Shown here: in pieces, positions 1 to 12,661 of the stretch
Numbering within the stretch: the stretch's first letter is position 1
Layout: each line of letters opens with the position of its first letter
NCBI GenBank assembly: GCA_907165065.1
Contig: OU015524.1
Location: 42,227,295 to 42,291,294, forward strand
Reading direction: 5' to 3'
Source: Caprimulgus europaeus
Lineage: Eukaryota; Chordata; Aves; Caprimulgiformes; Caprimulgidae
Length of the DNA: 64,000 nucleotides
Translations under genes and position numbers: made by a program
The notes under the pieces: generated by a model
Told to the model about the DNA's origin: nothing
What the model saw: the letters and a program-made list of their open reading frames with translations, nothing else
Databases searched by the model: none

Positions 1-212
1 GCTACAAACCTAACCAACGGAATTGCCGTTATATCATTGCCAATATTTTGCACCAATATTTTGAAAGTCCACTGTGTTTCTCTAACAACTACATTCTCAA
101 CTCAGTGTTTTCAACAAAAACATTCACCACCAACAACAGTAAATTTATCCTCAGGAGTCCTCCTTTCTCCTTCCCTTCTCCAAAGAGAAAAATATAGAAA
201 TCTTTATACTAC

Positions 213-305
213 CTTGGACATCTTAGATTTGGTGTCACTGATAAGGAAAGACATGTTGTTGATTTCATTTTGTACCACAAAGTTCTGCTCTTCCCTTTTG
301 AAATT
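213..305 (-). CDS. RYR2: RYR2 exon, human ~3411-3441 (last in window)
   Basis: 93 nt, phase 0 at both ends, acceptor TTTCCAG, donor GTAGTA. It encodes [20 protein letters not shown], then [11 protein letters not shown]. In RYR1 the alternatively spliced ASI segment follows this point. The next RYR2 exon lies beyond the window edge. The 212 nt left over are intron, pyrimidine-rich around 148-182 on the plus strand. Confidence 0.96.
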
Positions 306-1559
306 CTGGAAATACAAAGAAGATATAATTTAGATACACTTATGATATATGAGGAGTTCCATCTAAACAAATATTAAATAAAAATATAAATTAATTGGAA
401 ATTTGTAAAATCTACAAGATAAGACAAGGACAGAAAAAATTAATGGATGATCAATAATGGCCTTGAATTCCAGCTTTATTTACATGACATAGCTCAGGGA
501 GTTGTGTGTTTTCGGGGTTTTTTTTCTATGTTGGAGAGAAAGAAATTTTTTCTCTGGCTATGAAAAAGCTATGATGACAATCTCACTCCTCCTCTAATTC
601 AATATAAAAATATTGTCTGGGTTTTCTCTTACTAGTAAATTCCATTTTTTCCCCATTATAAATCCCACTATATTCAGATGCATAACTTTAAATAAAAGAC
701 TGAACTTACAAATACACAAGTAATTTGATGATCCAGTATCTATCTACTGTGCAACTACTTTGTGTGCACATCAATGTTTATAATAAATCTTACAGTTAAA
801 TTCGGGCATAAGTACACAAATAATAAGGCATCTTGTTTCCCAAACTTGAGAGAATTGAAGTTAGGGCAGAAAAGAAATTTAGTACAGACAACAGTTCATA
901 CAAAGATCCAATGCTTGAAAGTATTTAGTCTCTTTTGGTTTTGTTCTTCCTTTTGTTCCAGGATTCACATGAATCATGTTTTATTTTTATTTATGCATTA
1001 TCAGTGATGGTGCCTGATTAGGTATTAATGCAGACTCCTTGGTTCCTGCATATGAACCAGAAGAATCAGTCTTGAGAACCAAGGGTAAATTCTGTAGACA
1101 TGGAATTAAGTGGTAAAATTTATGAAACAGCATCATCTAGGAAAAAATATTTTATTCAGAGAATTACTTGTAAGATATACTTGTTACTTCCTTGCTATTA
1201 GAACACTTACTTACTTCTCTTCATTGAATCCAGCTACAGACCTAGGCTTAATAATTTAATTATATACCTATGACTTTTATTAAAGAAATACAAATCTACA
1301 CTGCAACACAAATTAAGTGTACATATTAGAGCTACACATTTCTTTCAGGAAATCCTTGTTCCACTAGTCACGTTGAAAACTCTTCCACATGATTTTATCT
1401 TCCAAGAGGCTCAAGCAGACAGACTGTACAATTTAGGAAAATGGACTTTAATGAGACAACCACTAGTAATTTAGTAGCCATACATCCTGGTTATAAAAAG
1501 GCTTTGGGGGTGAAAATAACTGATTAAAAAAAAAAAAAAGACACAGACCTCAATGAGAT

Positions 1560-1560
<1 letters not shown>

Positions 1561-1594
<34 letters not shown>
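1561..1594. repeat. (ATAG)n microsatellite
   Basis: About 8.5 perfect ATAG units in the intron 306-1870, followed by a degenerate GCATAGATAT. An A run lies just before it and another (about 1609-1618) just after. Confidence 0.97.
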
Positions 1595-1870
1595 GCATAG
1601 ATATAAACAAAAAAAAAATCCCCCAAAACCACAATAAACAAATCACAATTTATATGAAAAACACCTACAGTCAGTGTCACTATGTCACAAAATATCCATC
1701 AACTCCCCTAGCTACTCAGGCATTTCAAAAGTGCCAGAAAACTGAAGTATCTTCCCATCTGCAGTTTCACTTCTGTCATTAAATGTGTTTTCCCAAACAC
1801 AACCACTACATAACTGATCTGCCTACCAAGAAACCTAATCAAAACAAGTAATTACCAAGCAATTACTTAC

Positions 1871-1958
1871 ATGAGACTTTGACCAGTAAATGAAGACCTC
1901 AGCCACCATACGGAACAATTCTTCTGCTTCAGGGTTGGGCTCTTTTAGCCATTTTGCC
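1871..1958 (-). CDS. RYR2: RYR2 exon, human ~3381-3410
   Basis: 88 nt, acceptor TTCTAG, donor GTAAGT. It encodes [20 protein letters not shown], then VFIYWSKSH. Identical to human RYR2 as I remember it. The downstream intron 306-1870 (1565 nt) contains an (ATAG)n microsatellite and an A run at about 1527-1539. Confidence 0.97.
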
Positions 1959-2368
1959 CTAGAATTTGGTAAAGTGGTGGAAATGTGGATGATCCTCACT
2001 GACTTTAACATTTCAAATGTTTTCAACTTCTTACAAGGATACAAGCCAACAAACCCAAGCATGCTTTCTTTTAACCCTTTTTAGTAGCAGTGGCTTTTTG
2101 ATGTCTTAATTCAAAACCCATTAAATCCTTTTACATTAATCCTAACTCTAATCCAACAGATTTGGATTGTACCCTTTCTTTCTGTTTTCTTCTGAAAAAC
2201 ACCCCAGCTCCACCTAAAAGTCATAAAGCATCAGCTTGAGCAACTTCAAGTTTGGCAGGCTGAGTAAAAGCTTCTTTAATTCAGTGCTAGTCATATCAAG
2301 AGATAAGAGACAGTATCAATAAACAGGAAGTTTTTATGAGATTCATTGACCTATTCCTCTCCACATAC

Positions 2369-2609
2369 CTGTTATAGTCCACAAATCTAATCAACAAAGG
2401 GTAGAAGGCATAGAGGTCCCGTGCCAAAGTGGTGAACTCATCTAGGATGAGCAGTTCAGCCTCCGACATGTCACCTCTGCCTTCTGCTCTTAGATGTTCT
2501 TCATCCGATACAACCACTGCTGCTTTTTTCTTTAGCTTATCCATCAGTGGTAGGAAGTGTGTCTTTAAGAGCTGTGGCTTCGCTTTGCTTATGATGGGCT
2601 GGGAAAACA
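2369..2609 (-). CDS. RYR2: RYR2 exon, human ~3301-3381
   Basis: 241 nt, acceptor TAAATAG, donor GTATGT. It encodes FSQPIISKAKPQLLKTHFLP, then LMDKLKKKAAVVVSDEEHLR, AEGRGDMSEAELLILDEFTT and LARDLYAFYPLLIRFVDYN. Matches RYR2 closely, including GDMSEAELLILDEF. Several conservative changes cluster around VVVSDEEHLRAEG. The downstream intron 1959-2368 (410 nt) is unremarkable. Confidence 0.97.
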
Positions 2610-3918
2610 CTATTTAAGGCAATGAATATTATAATATATACCTGGCCACAAAATATAAATAAAAAATTTCACCTTTCCCCTCCTTCTTGGATCTTATTTC
2701 TAGGTTACTGAGAAAAATCCTGTCCCCATTGAAATCAGCAGAAGTTTTGCCAAGAATTAAATGTGGTCAGGATTTCACACAGTCAATTCACTTTGTCACT
2801 ATGAGGGCAGAAATTACAACTTCACAGCCTAAGCTTCCAAGATCATAAAACTTGAAATGCCTCTTACTGGCATTCTGTCAACATATTGGTATTTGCCTGA
2901 ATAATTTTATTGAGTAATGTAGAAGTTGTTTAATGGTGTTTATGAGTGGATACATTTATAGCTACATAGTGTGCACAAGTTTTCTCAGCCACTAGCTCCT
3001 CTTTTGAAACTTGCTTTTTAGCTTGAGCGAAGTACAACTGGGAAGCATGCTCTAGGTATTTGCAAACCTAAGGAAACAGCCTGTGTTTATTTCTTATGCA
3101 CATGAGGACACTGTAAGGATTGTGTGTAGACAGAAATTAGACTGACTCAACCATCCATCAAACAGCCATTTGAAACTTGTTAGCACAAGCTTTTTGCAAA
3201 TCTTCTCATAAAAATGAGTACGTAAATTAGCACTTCATCTGGGCTCATTAGTACAAAAATATCTGTAACATATCCATTAGATTACAAAAAACTGTAGGCA
3301 GTTGCCAATTATCCTTAGAGCCCATTATATTACTAACACTCAAAAGATTAGGAATCCAGACTGCTACCGTGAATGAAATTACTACCATAAGTACTGAAAG
3401 TCATACAAAAGCCTAATCGAAAAACTGAATTCATAATACTGAAGTGACTTTTCCTTGCAGATTGTAACATTGAGAAATAAAATGGTTTTAAATAAATTTT
3501 AAGGTGTTATCACAATGAAGTTAATCTAAGGATTACTAAAATGCACTATGCATTTCCACAGTTCGTTGTAATAGATATGTTAGATAGAGAGCTTCAAAGC
3601 AATATTGTAAGGATCCAGCACTCATACAGAATAGTAAGGAACTGTGTAATGACTGCAAATGGAAACTTGCTATACGATGAAAATGGGCTAAATCACTATA
3701 GTTCTTTAATTCAATATACTACAAAATGTGTATGTGCATATTCTGGTGAAAAATAAATAGTTTAATATACTTATATTACTTACTAAGAGATTAAAACATA
3801 CTGCTTACACTGCTCATTCTTAATATTTCTAGTTCATCAAGATCTGTATTGTTTAAAAACATAAAATATGAATGTTGTTCTACTCCAGCTTTAACAGGGT
3901 AAATACAGAATAATTCAG

Positions 3919-3969
3919 AGTGTGTGTGTATATATATATATATGTACATTCTGAATATACACACACACT
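3919..3969. repeat. TG/AT/CA hairpin beside an exon donor
   Basis: A TG run passes into an AT run, and 21 nt later ATATACACACACA mirrors it. Positions 3919-3933 pair exactly with 3955-3969 (15 bp). The structure starts 41 nt past the donor of the exon at 4011-4331 in gene orientation. Confidence 0.93.
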
Positions 3970-4010
3970 TGTTTGTTCATTTATTTATTTTAATTTTTTT
4001 TACATCTTAC

Positions 4011-4331
4011 CTGCTAATCTCTTCATCCAGGCTCCTTCATCAATGCCAAGGTTGTTATAGATTATTTTCAAAATGTTACCCAACAGAGTGTTCATGTGCT
4101 CCGATGTCAAGGCTGTGCAACACATTTCAGCCTTGTCAGGGTTGTTTTCTGGCCCATGTTCCCACCAGTGTGACATGTAACTACATAGCATAGGCAGTAT
4201 TACTTCCATGATATGTGGCATTTGTGTGTAACGAATACCAGACTCTGCTAGTTCCACAATTTCTTCCATTAGTTTCACCAAGGAAGGAATATTTGGGCAA
4301 ACTTCTTCTACACTAGTAGGCAGATTGAGAA
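4011..4331 (-). CDS. RYR2: RYR2 exon, human ~3194-3301 (largest in window)
   Basis: 321 nt, acceptor CAATAG, donor GTAAGA. It encodes [20 protein letters not shown], then [40 protein letters not shown] and on to [16 protein letters not shown]. Part of helical domain 2. [11 protein letters not shown] and SHWW vary from human ENNPERAEMCC and SRWW. The downstream intron 2610-4010 (1401 nt) carries a TG/AT/CA hairpin about 41 nt past the donor. Confidence 0.97.
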
Positions 4332-6050
4332 CTATTGAAAAACAAAATCCAAAAATCAATAAACTAAGTCATTGAGGGAAAATAACTATTTTCAATTACT
4401 ATTCTGTACAACTTTAGGTTCCTATTTACATTTATGCCATTCTGATCCAAGGAAAAAAATGAAGCACAACAATAAAAACCAGGTACTTTCATACCATTGA
4501 GCAATAATGTTTTATATATAGCCTTCAAAAGTAAAACTTTCTATAATAAAAATTATTGCTATATGGAAGCTTCAACAATCTAATTATTATGAAATTAATT
4601 CCAAGTAATCAGATGCAGATTGCTATATTAAAAATAAAGCTTAAATTTCTCAATTTCTTCCAAAATTAGCTTTGCAGTTGAGGAATCAAATTGATACAAT
4701 GAAACATCTCGCCAGAACACATCAGATGAGACCTGCAATGCTGATAGAAGAAAAAAAAACATTGCTTGTCATAATGAGCGAGTAAATTCTTAGAAACTGA
4801 CTTCTGAAGGTGAATTACTAATTGTAAATATTTACATTTCAAGTTATTTGAATTGTCAGTTCCTTCCTCTGAAAAGGCACTGCAGTTGCCTTTATTTTTG
4901 GAGGCAGTTTCTTTCACCTACAAATAAGTATCTGTGAGCACAATGATTAGCTCCTGAATGTCTAACATCCAGATGCACACATACATTGATACAGATATCT
5001 GTATATTGAAAATTCAGCCTGCAAGTTGTGAATCCAAATATATGTAGCAAACCAAATGATTTTCCAATACCAGTCTCTTGTATTTAAACACAAACACATT
5101 TTACACAGCCATCGGAGAGTCTCCTTAAAGTTTAATGCAAATGTAAAATAAATTCAAATTTCTGTTAAAAATCAATGAAAATACAGATGATTGTCTTTCT
5201 AGATGTATTAAAACAGCTAGAATGTATATGGTAAGTAAGCATGGCTGTTGATATTTTCAAGGTAAGATACTACAGCTCTTTGAAGAAATCTTGTATGCTC
5301 TTTTTTAAAAAAATAAAGTTTAAATTATAAAATGGATAGCATTATAAAGTCGCATCTTATACACTGTCGTCTATACACACCTGTGAAATAATTCACAGTC
5401 AGCATATATGCAGAGTTTCTATAGTTCTACTGAACTTCTATTTACCACAGGAACAAGTAGTGTGTATGACCCTATTCAATAACCATGTTTTAGCAAAAGA
5501 AACATCAATAGTTTCAGAATGAAAATAAAACCAGGTATATGCAAAATAAATATACATAATGTTACTGGAAAGTATCAGTACTATGTTCTATTTCAAACAG
5601 ACAAAAAACAATTTCTGAACTCCTTTGCAATGTATTTACTTCCTAAGAATATCTTATAGGCAATGGTATTTTGCTTCAATCAAGTATGTATGCTTTAGGG
5701 ACCCAATATTGCATATGAAAACTGATGAAATGAAGTTACCAATTAGAATGCATAATTTTATCATCAAATATATCTGAGATATTAAAAATGTGCAAAGTCC
5801 CTTCAATAAATTGATTCCAAAGTGGTATTTTGAGAATGGTACCTCAAAATGAAAACATCAATATCTTTAGAAATGTAAAACAAGTGGGTTTACCAGACTT
5901 AAGCCCATTGATTTAGGAAAGAAGTACAACCAAGAGATTACAAGAAAATTCTTGCACTATAAAATGTATGCAAAAATACATGTGTTAAGGCAAGCAGTAT
6001 TTATAGTGAAATTGTGTTTTCATAATCTTCATGTGAGTTTCTGGAAATAC

Positions 6051-6181
6051 CTGCTCTCTCTCTTGCATTCTTGGTATTGTAAATTGAGTAGATATTATGT
6101 TTGTTCAAATGAGTTTCCAAAAAAGCCACTGGAAAGGCACCTGAGAAAGCAGCCAAGCATTCTCCTAGTGCTGATCGTTGC
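6051..6181 (-). CDS. RYR2: RYR2 exon, human ~3150-3194
   Basis: 131 nt, acceptor TTCACAG, donor GTATTT. It encodes [20 protein letters not shown], then [20 protein letters not shown] and ERA. The conserved ALGECLA and PVAFLE motifs of all RyRs are present. NTKNARERA replaces human NTKSSRERA. The downstream intron 4332-6050 (1719 nt) shows nothing I recognise. Confidence 0.97.
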
Positions 6182-6960
6182 CTGTGAATTAACAAACAGC
6201 GTTAAGTATAAGTATCTTTGATGACTGACTACACCTCAGGGTAGCTGTATACTAGCCCTATTTTTATTCTAAAATTAGGTCATCTCAAAGAGATAAGCCA
6301 TTTGATTATTGGGATCATCAACACATGAACAGGTAATAGAAACTGAAGTCCAGCAACCCTCTGTTAATATATGAATGAAATGTTAAGACATAAAATGTCA
6401 AAGGTGACCTACTCAGTTGAGAGTAAATGAGGAACATACACGGAAAACCCAAAGTAATCATAGCAATGCCTTCTATTCTATTACTTTCCTCCCAGCTTTA
6501 CTGTCTTTATAATCTCTACTCTAAAGAAAAAGCTACTGAAAAGACCAAGAGACCAAATACAACTATCCTTTCAAGTGGTATAATTTCCTTTTTCTGAGAA
6601 ATAGTAATAATCAGGCCTTTCTCTAGCATGATAGTCAAATTCTTCAGAGAACAGAAAATTCCTTCTGCTGATCAGTAACTCTGAAAGCTTTGCACAAACG
6701 CATTGTTCTAATACCTTCAAATATATGACGTTTATTTGATAATCAAAATTCCTTAAGTTTGCCAAAATTGTGAAACACCTGTCTCTAGGAAGAAGTAAGT
6801 GATCCCCTGTCACTTCACTTGAGTCCTTCAGTGGGTGTTTATTCTTTTTCATTGCCAATTCAGTTGATCAGAGCAAATTTTAGTTATGTGAAAACCCTTA
6901 GCTGCTGAAGCTGAGCTACACAGGTGATAGAAATCCAGGAGCCCCATGAACTTCCAAATG

Positions 6961-7008
6961 AAGGAAAAAAAAAAGAAAAAAAGAAAAAAAAAAAAAAAGA
7001 AAAAAAAG
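6961..7008. repeat. Purine-only A-rich tract
   Basis: Forty-eight bases of A with scattered G on the plus strand, pure pyrimidine on the gene strand. In the middle of the intron 6182-8131, far from either splice site. Confidence 0.95.
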
Positions 7009-8131
7009 GCCTCCAAACTGATCTCATGATTTAATAAGATTCATCTTTGGTCTGCAGTGTATCTCATTTTTGGAACTTATATTCTTTCTAGATCTAACTC
7101 ATTAAACTTGATTTATTTAAATCCAACTTCATTCCCATTATTTTTTATCCTGTTTACTCCTTATTCCTTTTTTCCTTTTCATTAGGTCTTCATAAGCAAA
7201 ACATACATCCACCTCATACACCACCAAAGATGTATGCTACATGCTTTTCACTTGCAATAATGGTTGTAGACAACTATACACAAAAAATATCACTTACACT
7301 GACATATTTAATCTTAATTACAAACCTCACATCATTACCAAATACCAAAACCAATCAATTTTATATTTTTTTATGAAATTAATGAGACCCGTTTTTCCAC
7401 AGATGTGTATTTTGTTACTTGCAAACATTGGTTCCCACCTTTCTTTATAATGTTTCCTATGATACAGCCACCAAGTAAGCAAGGGTATATTAAGGGGCTG
7501 GTCTGGAGTTACACACAGGTTGATTTGCTAGACATTGTACAAATATATGAACTTCCTAGATTACTGCTGACAATATCTGAAATGTATGAGTTCTGTTTAG
7601 CCTTCCCTCAGAACAATGCTAGTCAATATAGGGGAACTATTCAGTTTTAATAACTGAATTAGCTAGTTACTTCTGGTTTTTGGCTGAATATACAGACCAA
7701 ATGTAACTTTTAGGGAGGTTAGCAGATACACAGATGCACAAAAAAAGCCATTATAAAGCTTCATTTCCCTGGATAACTGAGCTAGAAAAGAAGTAGCGTT
7801 GTATGAGTGACAAATTGATTTAATTAAGGATAATTAAAAAGAAATATACATCACAATTAAACAATATATAAGAATGATAATAATCACTGAACTGAATGAT
7901 GTATTTTTTATAATTGCCCAGTCGAATCTCAGATCAAGTGATATTTACTGAAAAGCCAGATAATTTTATTTATAATTTTTGTTTTAATTAAGAAATATAT
8001 TTTGACAAACATATAATGCAACATTTTAAGTGCATCAACAGTGTCCTCCTATATTCATTTCTGGACTGCATATTCATGAAGCTAAATATAAACAGAAATA
8101 TTAAAAATAGAGGAACACTTTTTCTTCTTAC

Positions 8132-8213
8132 CGCTCTACGTAGATACTCTTGCTGGTACCCAGAGCATATAAACTGGCCAATATTCTGTAACAGGAGACC
8201 TGAACATCTTCCA
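8132..8213 (-). CDS. RYR2: RYR2 exon, human ~3123-3150
   Basis: 82 nt, acceptor CTTTAG, donor GTAAGA. It encodes EDVQVSCYRILASLYALGTS, then KSIYVE. Part of helical domain 2; ILASLYALGT replaces human ILTSLYALGT. A 95-bp AAT array starts 89 nt upstream of its acceptor in gene orientation. The downstream intron 6182-8131 (1950 nt) contains a purine-only tract at 6961-7008. Confidence 0.97.
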
Positions 8214-8302
8214 CTAAAGAGAATAAGAAAATTATATAAAGAGATTTTTCTTTGCAACACGTGTCTGTAGAATTAAAATACATTTCTTTTGACACTAAGT
8301 GA

Positions 8303-8397
<95 letters not shown>
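8303..8397. repeat. (AAT)n microsatellite, about 95 bp
   Basis: An uninterrupted AAT array of about 31 units on the plus strand, (ATT)n in the RYR2 transcript. It ends 89 nt from the acceptor of the exon at 8132-8213. Its purity and length suggest a young and probably polymorphic locus. A 63-residue frame read from it is almost all Tyr and is an artefact. Confidence 0.98.
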
Positions 8398-10656
8398 GCT
8401 ATCAAAGGCAATCCAGAGAAATCACCATCTAAATACAAAAAGCCTTCTGACCAGCGACTGTCATATTTTTTACTCAAAACTTCCATTTACTTTATTACTA
8501 AACTACCAGCAAAGACAGTAAACATATTTTACTAGTGAATTAACTTTCTGAAATTAATGGTGTACCAGCTCTTTACAGATAACATCTAATCACACAATCT
8601 GCGAATTTTATTAATTAAATAGCTGTAAAAAAATGTATCAATTAATTTTTTCTAGTTTATCTGTAGCACTTAAAGTTTCATGGCAAAACAAAGAAAGTGA
8701 TGAAAGTAAAAAAAAAAAAAAATAATAATAGGGAACAAATCAATTTATAAATCTAAAATCACTGTATAAAATACATAACAAAATAAAGGCAATCCTGGTA
8801 AAAATATATTTAATTTAATCACAGTTTATATTTTTCAAAATTTAAACACAGATACCAGTTAACAGCATGTCACTTCAAATTGATAAAGGATTAAATAAAT
8901 AACCATTCAATCCTTATGAATACTTCACCAAAGCTTGTTTTGAAATTATAAATTGTTTCAGTCAAAAAAATTTGAGAATAATCTTAATATCTATTTGAAA
9001 AAACATGCTTTTCCATTGTAATCTGCAGTATTAGTGTGACAACACTGTAAGTATCACCAAGAAGGACAACACTCCCATTTTTTTCCATGTGTATTTTTTC
9101 TAGTGTCTCCTGTCTCCCACAGCGCTAATATATTCCCTCAACATGCAATGAAACATGGGGAGTAAAACAGAACTAAGATTTAGCGGGCTAGGAGAGCCTG
9201 TAAAATAGTGCAAAGCTACATAACCCAGCTCTTTATTGTACTGTGATTTTAGTTCAGGTACTCTTGGAGTTGAGTATTTTCACATAATAAGAGTAACCTC
9301 AGGTACATTTACCCACCTTTGTACGTAATCACTCCATGTTGCTTGTCATCAGAGTAGTACAAATAAGATAAACTAACTCTTAGCAAGATGTAAAGAGAAG
9401 TTGTGTGTAAGAAAAATTAGCCTTTCCAGCTATGCTCTAGACAAAGTAAGTAGGCAAATTTAAATTAATTATTCATTCTCAGTTTATGAATTCTAAAATG
9501 GGTGGTTTACACCTGTGTGATGTATGCAGAATAGCTGATTAAGAATACCAACTTAAATAATAAAGTATCAAAGGTTGATTATTAAGTTCCAAAACATGGA
9601 ATACCAGAGATCAAAAATTATACAAGGCATGAATATGTTGATGTCTGAAAAAACAGTTTATGATGAACATGTGAGGTATGTGAACCCCACAGTTGACTTT
9701 TTCTGGATACTATCAGTGACTCCTGGATTTTACAGTAACAATTTAATGAGAAAAGTGGATGTTTACATCTCACCACATTCAAATCCATCAATATAGCTCC
9801 AAATTTTCAAACACAGTCCTCTTAATGCTTTTTTTTTTAAATAATGCTTTTCCAGATTCTAAAATGAACAAAAAAATACCCAAACAAAACAACAACAAAA
9901 AAAAACCACAACAAAAAAAACCCCTATAATTTTATATTCTTCTATTCCAGGTTCTTGTCTCAATTATTTCATTTCCATAAGTGAGTTAGCTATACAGAGC
10001 AGAATTTCCTCCTTTAGTTCAGTCTGGACAGCTGAATTCCTGTGGAGTTCTTAAAATATATAAAGTTTTGTGCTACAGACTGTAGAATTTTGTGTTCCAG
10101 AAACTGGGTTTGGGAAAATAAAGGACATTGAATCTGCCATAATCAGAATCTCTATAGAAATCTTATACACAGAGTCTCATACACATTCCTTTCTCTGGTG
10201 TCTGAAATCTTCAGAAATGCCTTTGACTTTTCCTTAAGATCTAAGATGCACCCACCCAAATTTCCTGCTAACTGAAACTGAGTCAAGGTGCATGTAGGAC
10301 CAATAACATTATTCTCATAGTATAACTCATTTACAGATAGAGCAAAGCAAATCAACTTACACAAAATAACTTTTCAATCAAGAAGAAAGTCACAGTAAAT
10401 CTATGGTAAAGTTATAAATAAAATCAAGCCTTCTGACTGTCTAATCACAGCCACATCTGCTTTAATATTTATACAAAGTGCACTAAAACCTGCAGACTGG
10501 TCTAGGTTGATTACAGTAAATATTTGATTAAATTAATGACACTTTTGTCAAAATAACATAGGATTTGTGCTTTTCTAATAGAACTGAGCATCTATTAATG
10601 CTTACTAAATTACATTACAGCTATGTTAGTTGTAGGCACTTCTAAATAATACATAC

Positions 10657-10895
10657 ATATCAAATCTTCCCCAAACTGGTGCTGTCCAATATGCTCAAAC
10701 AATGAAGATAGCACTGGCAGGAGAGCAACTGTGGTATAATTAATGATTTGTGTAACTCCTTTTGGCTGATTTCTGCTGTGTGTAAACTGGCCTTGCTTAA
10801 GATTTTCCAATGTTTTCTCCAGATCCTCAGCAGCATTGTCCAAAAATGCTCTCAATGCCATCTTAACAGACTCCAGACCAGTTTTCATTACAGTC
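10657..10895 (-). CDS. RYR2: RYR2 exon, human ~3043-3123
   Basis: 239 nt, acceptor ATTCAG, donor GTATGT. It encodes [20 protein letters not shown], then [40 protein letters not shown] and [19 protein letters not shown]. Part of helical domain 2. This exon separates the paralogues well: RYR1 and RYR3 carry different residues through TGLESVK and [10 protein letters not shown]. The downstream intron 8214-10656 (2443 nt) carries the (AAT)n array and an A-rich run at 8709-8729. Confidence 0.97.
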
Positions 10896-12600
10896 CTGAA
10901 TATAGCGTGCAAAAAAGAATGAAAAAGAATATTCTATTAGACAAGCATGGAATAAAGCCTAGTCTTGGCTTATATGAAATAGATGATAAAGATCTGAAGA
11001 AAAATCTTTCATCTTTTGATACTTTAAAATCTTCTCATAGCAAAAGAACCTACTGAAAAAAACATTTCATATATATTCTGCAGAACACAAGGGTATTTTA
11101 TCTGGTTTCCCGTTATGATAATATAGTCCTTTCAAATTTACAAATGAAGTGATCCATTTGCCTTCAGAGGGAAAAAAGCCACCTAACAAAAAAGAAGAAG
11201 AATGAGTAAGTCTCCAATTTATGACTGTAGGTAGAGAAGAACTATCTCAAGCTAGAACTCAGAAAGTCTTCCCAACCATGACAGTCATATTTCTGCCTCC
11301 AGAACAAGGGCATAAGAAAGGGATGAATAAAAACAACCAAATCTGTTTAAAAGTAATTAATTAAATAAATGCATTGATTCCATAACTATAGCCATAATCA
11401 GTTATGTAATTATATAATACAGGGGAATTATTACCTTACTTGTTTTAACTAGCTCAATTACAGAGATTCTTTGTTTAAGGAAATTATCTATTTAGGCATG
11501 CATAAAATAAATCTAGGTGAAATTCTATTGTAAATTGAATAACAGTCCTGAGATTTTTGGTGTTTTTTTTGTTTTACAGAGTGAATATATTGTTTCAATG
11601 GCAATATTTTCAAACTTTCATGTAATGTCCATTAATCCCTTAATCCCCATCTGGAGCTATTTTTACATCTCTACCAAGAGCTGAATTGGTGACCTCCACC
11701 TGTATCTGTATTTCATCTGTATGATTGCATAGAGCATGGACAATATCTGACAAAAACCCAAGATACTGAAACCTAAAGGATTACCATGCAACAGCTGAGC
11801 CATATTAATCAACCATGATCATGACTGTACCCCATCGCAAATGCAAAGTAAAATTCGTTAATTTAAGCCACTGCAAAGATATTGAGAAAAAGAGCTATCT
11901 GCATGTAATCCAGTCAATTTTTTGAGAGTAAATGCAAAGTGAAAAAAGTTCTCTTAATTTACCATGGAGGTAGTTTAAATTATCGAGTTTTGTTTCACAA
12001 CTGCAAGCATCCAAGCTAGTCAGCTATCAGAACAGACAGTTGACTGTACAGTTAATGAAATGCAACACATTACTCTCCAATATTTCAAGACTGTCTCATC
12101 CATAAAACTCACAATGGCTCAAGCATCTCAATTTAACTTAAAAATACCACTGAATTTGATGTAAAGGTGGTTTTTGTTTAAATTAGAACCTGAATTAACT
12201 TTTCAACAATGACATTCTATGAGACAGATTTACTGCACTTTGTGTGCACTTAACTCTTGAATTTTTTCAGTAAACAGTATAAGCAAAAGAATAAAATATT
12301 TCTTCTAATGTTACTGTGTTTTTAGGACAGTCACATGATTAAAACCAGATGAACTAACAGCCAGCAGTTCGTGGACACCATTGATCCAAACTGAAGTTCA
12401 AAGCGTAACCTAGAAATATTTTCCCGCCAACCTCTAGTAATTAACTAGTAATTAACATCCTTTGCAATGGGAATTATTTTCAGCACTATAACTTCTTGAG
12501 TTTTGAAATTCTGTAGCCTTACACATGTAGCCCAAATCTGACTGTACATTATTTTCTTAAACAATTTTCTTTGTACTTTAGAAAATATATTCAGTATTAC

Positions 12601-12661
12601 CTCGCATCCAAGGTCTGGCCCAGTATGTGAAGGCAGTTGACTATTGATGTTGCATCATTTC
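12601..12661 (-). CDS. RYR2: RYR2 exon, human ~3023-3043
   Basis: 61 nt, acceptor TGTTTAG, donor GTAATA. It encodes NDATSIVNCLHILGQTLDA with split codons at both ends. It is the second half of the proposed leucine/isoleucine zipper, identical to human as I remember it. The downstream intron 10896-12600 (1705 nt) has a small tandem TAGTAATTAAC duplication region near 12436-12457 lying just inside the preceding side; otherwise I recognise nothing in it. Confidence 0.95.

Noticed and set aside
8295-8486. 63-residue frame that is mostly Tyr
   Set aside because: It is the translation of the AAT microsatellite.
12436-12457. Tandem TAGTAATTAAC copies
   Set aside because: Only two copies of 11 bp in AT-rich DNA; easily chance or slippage. 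They lie in the intron 10896-12600.
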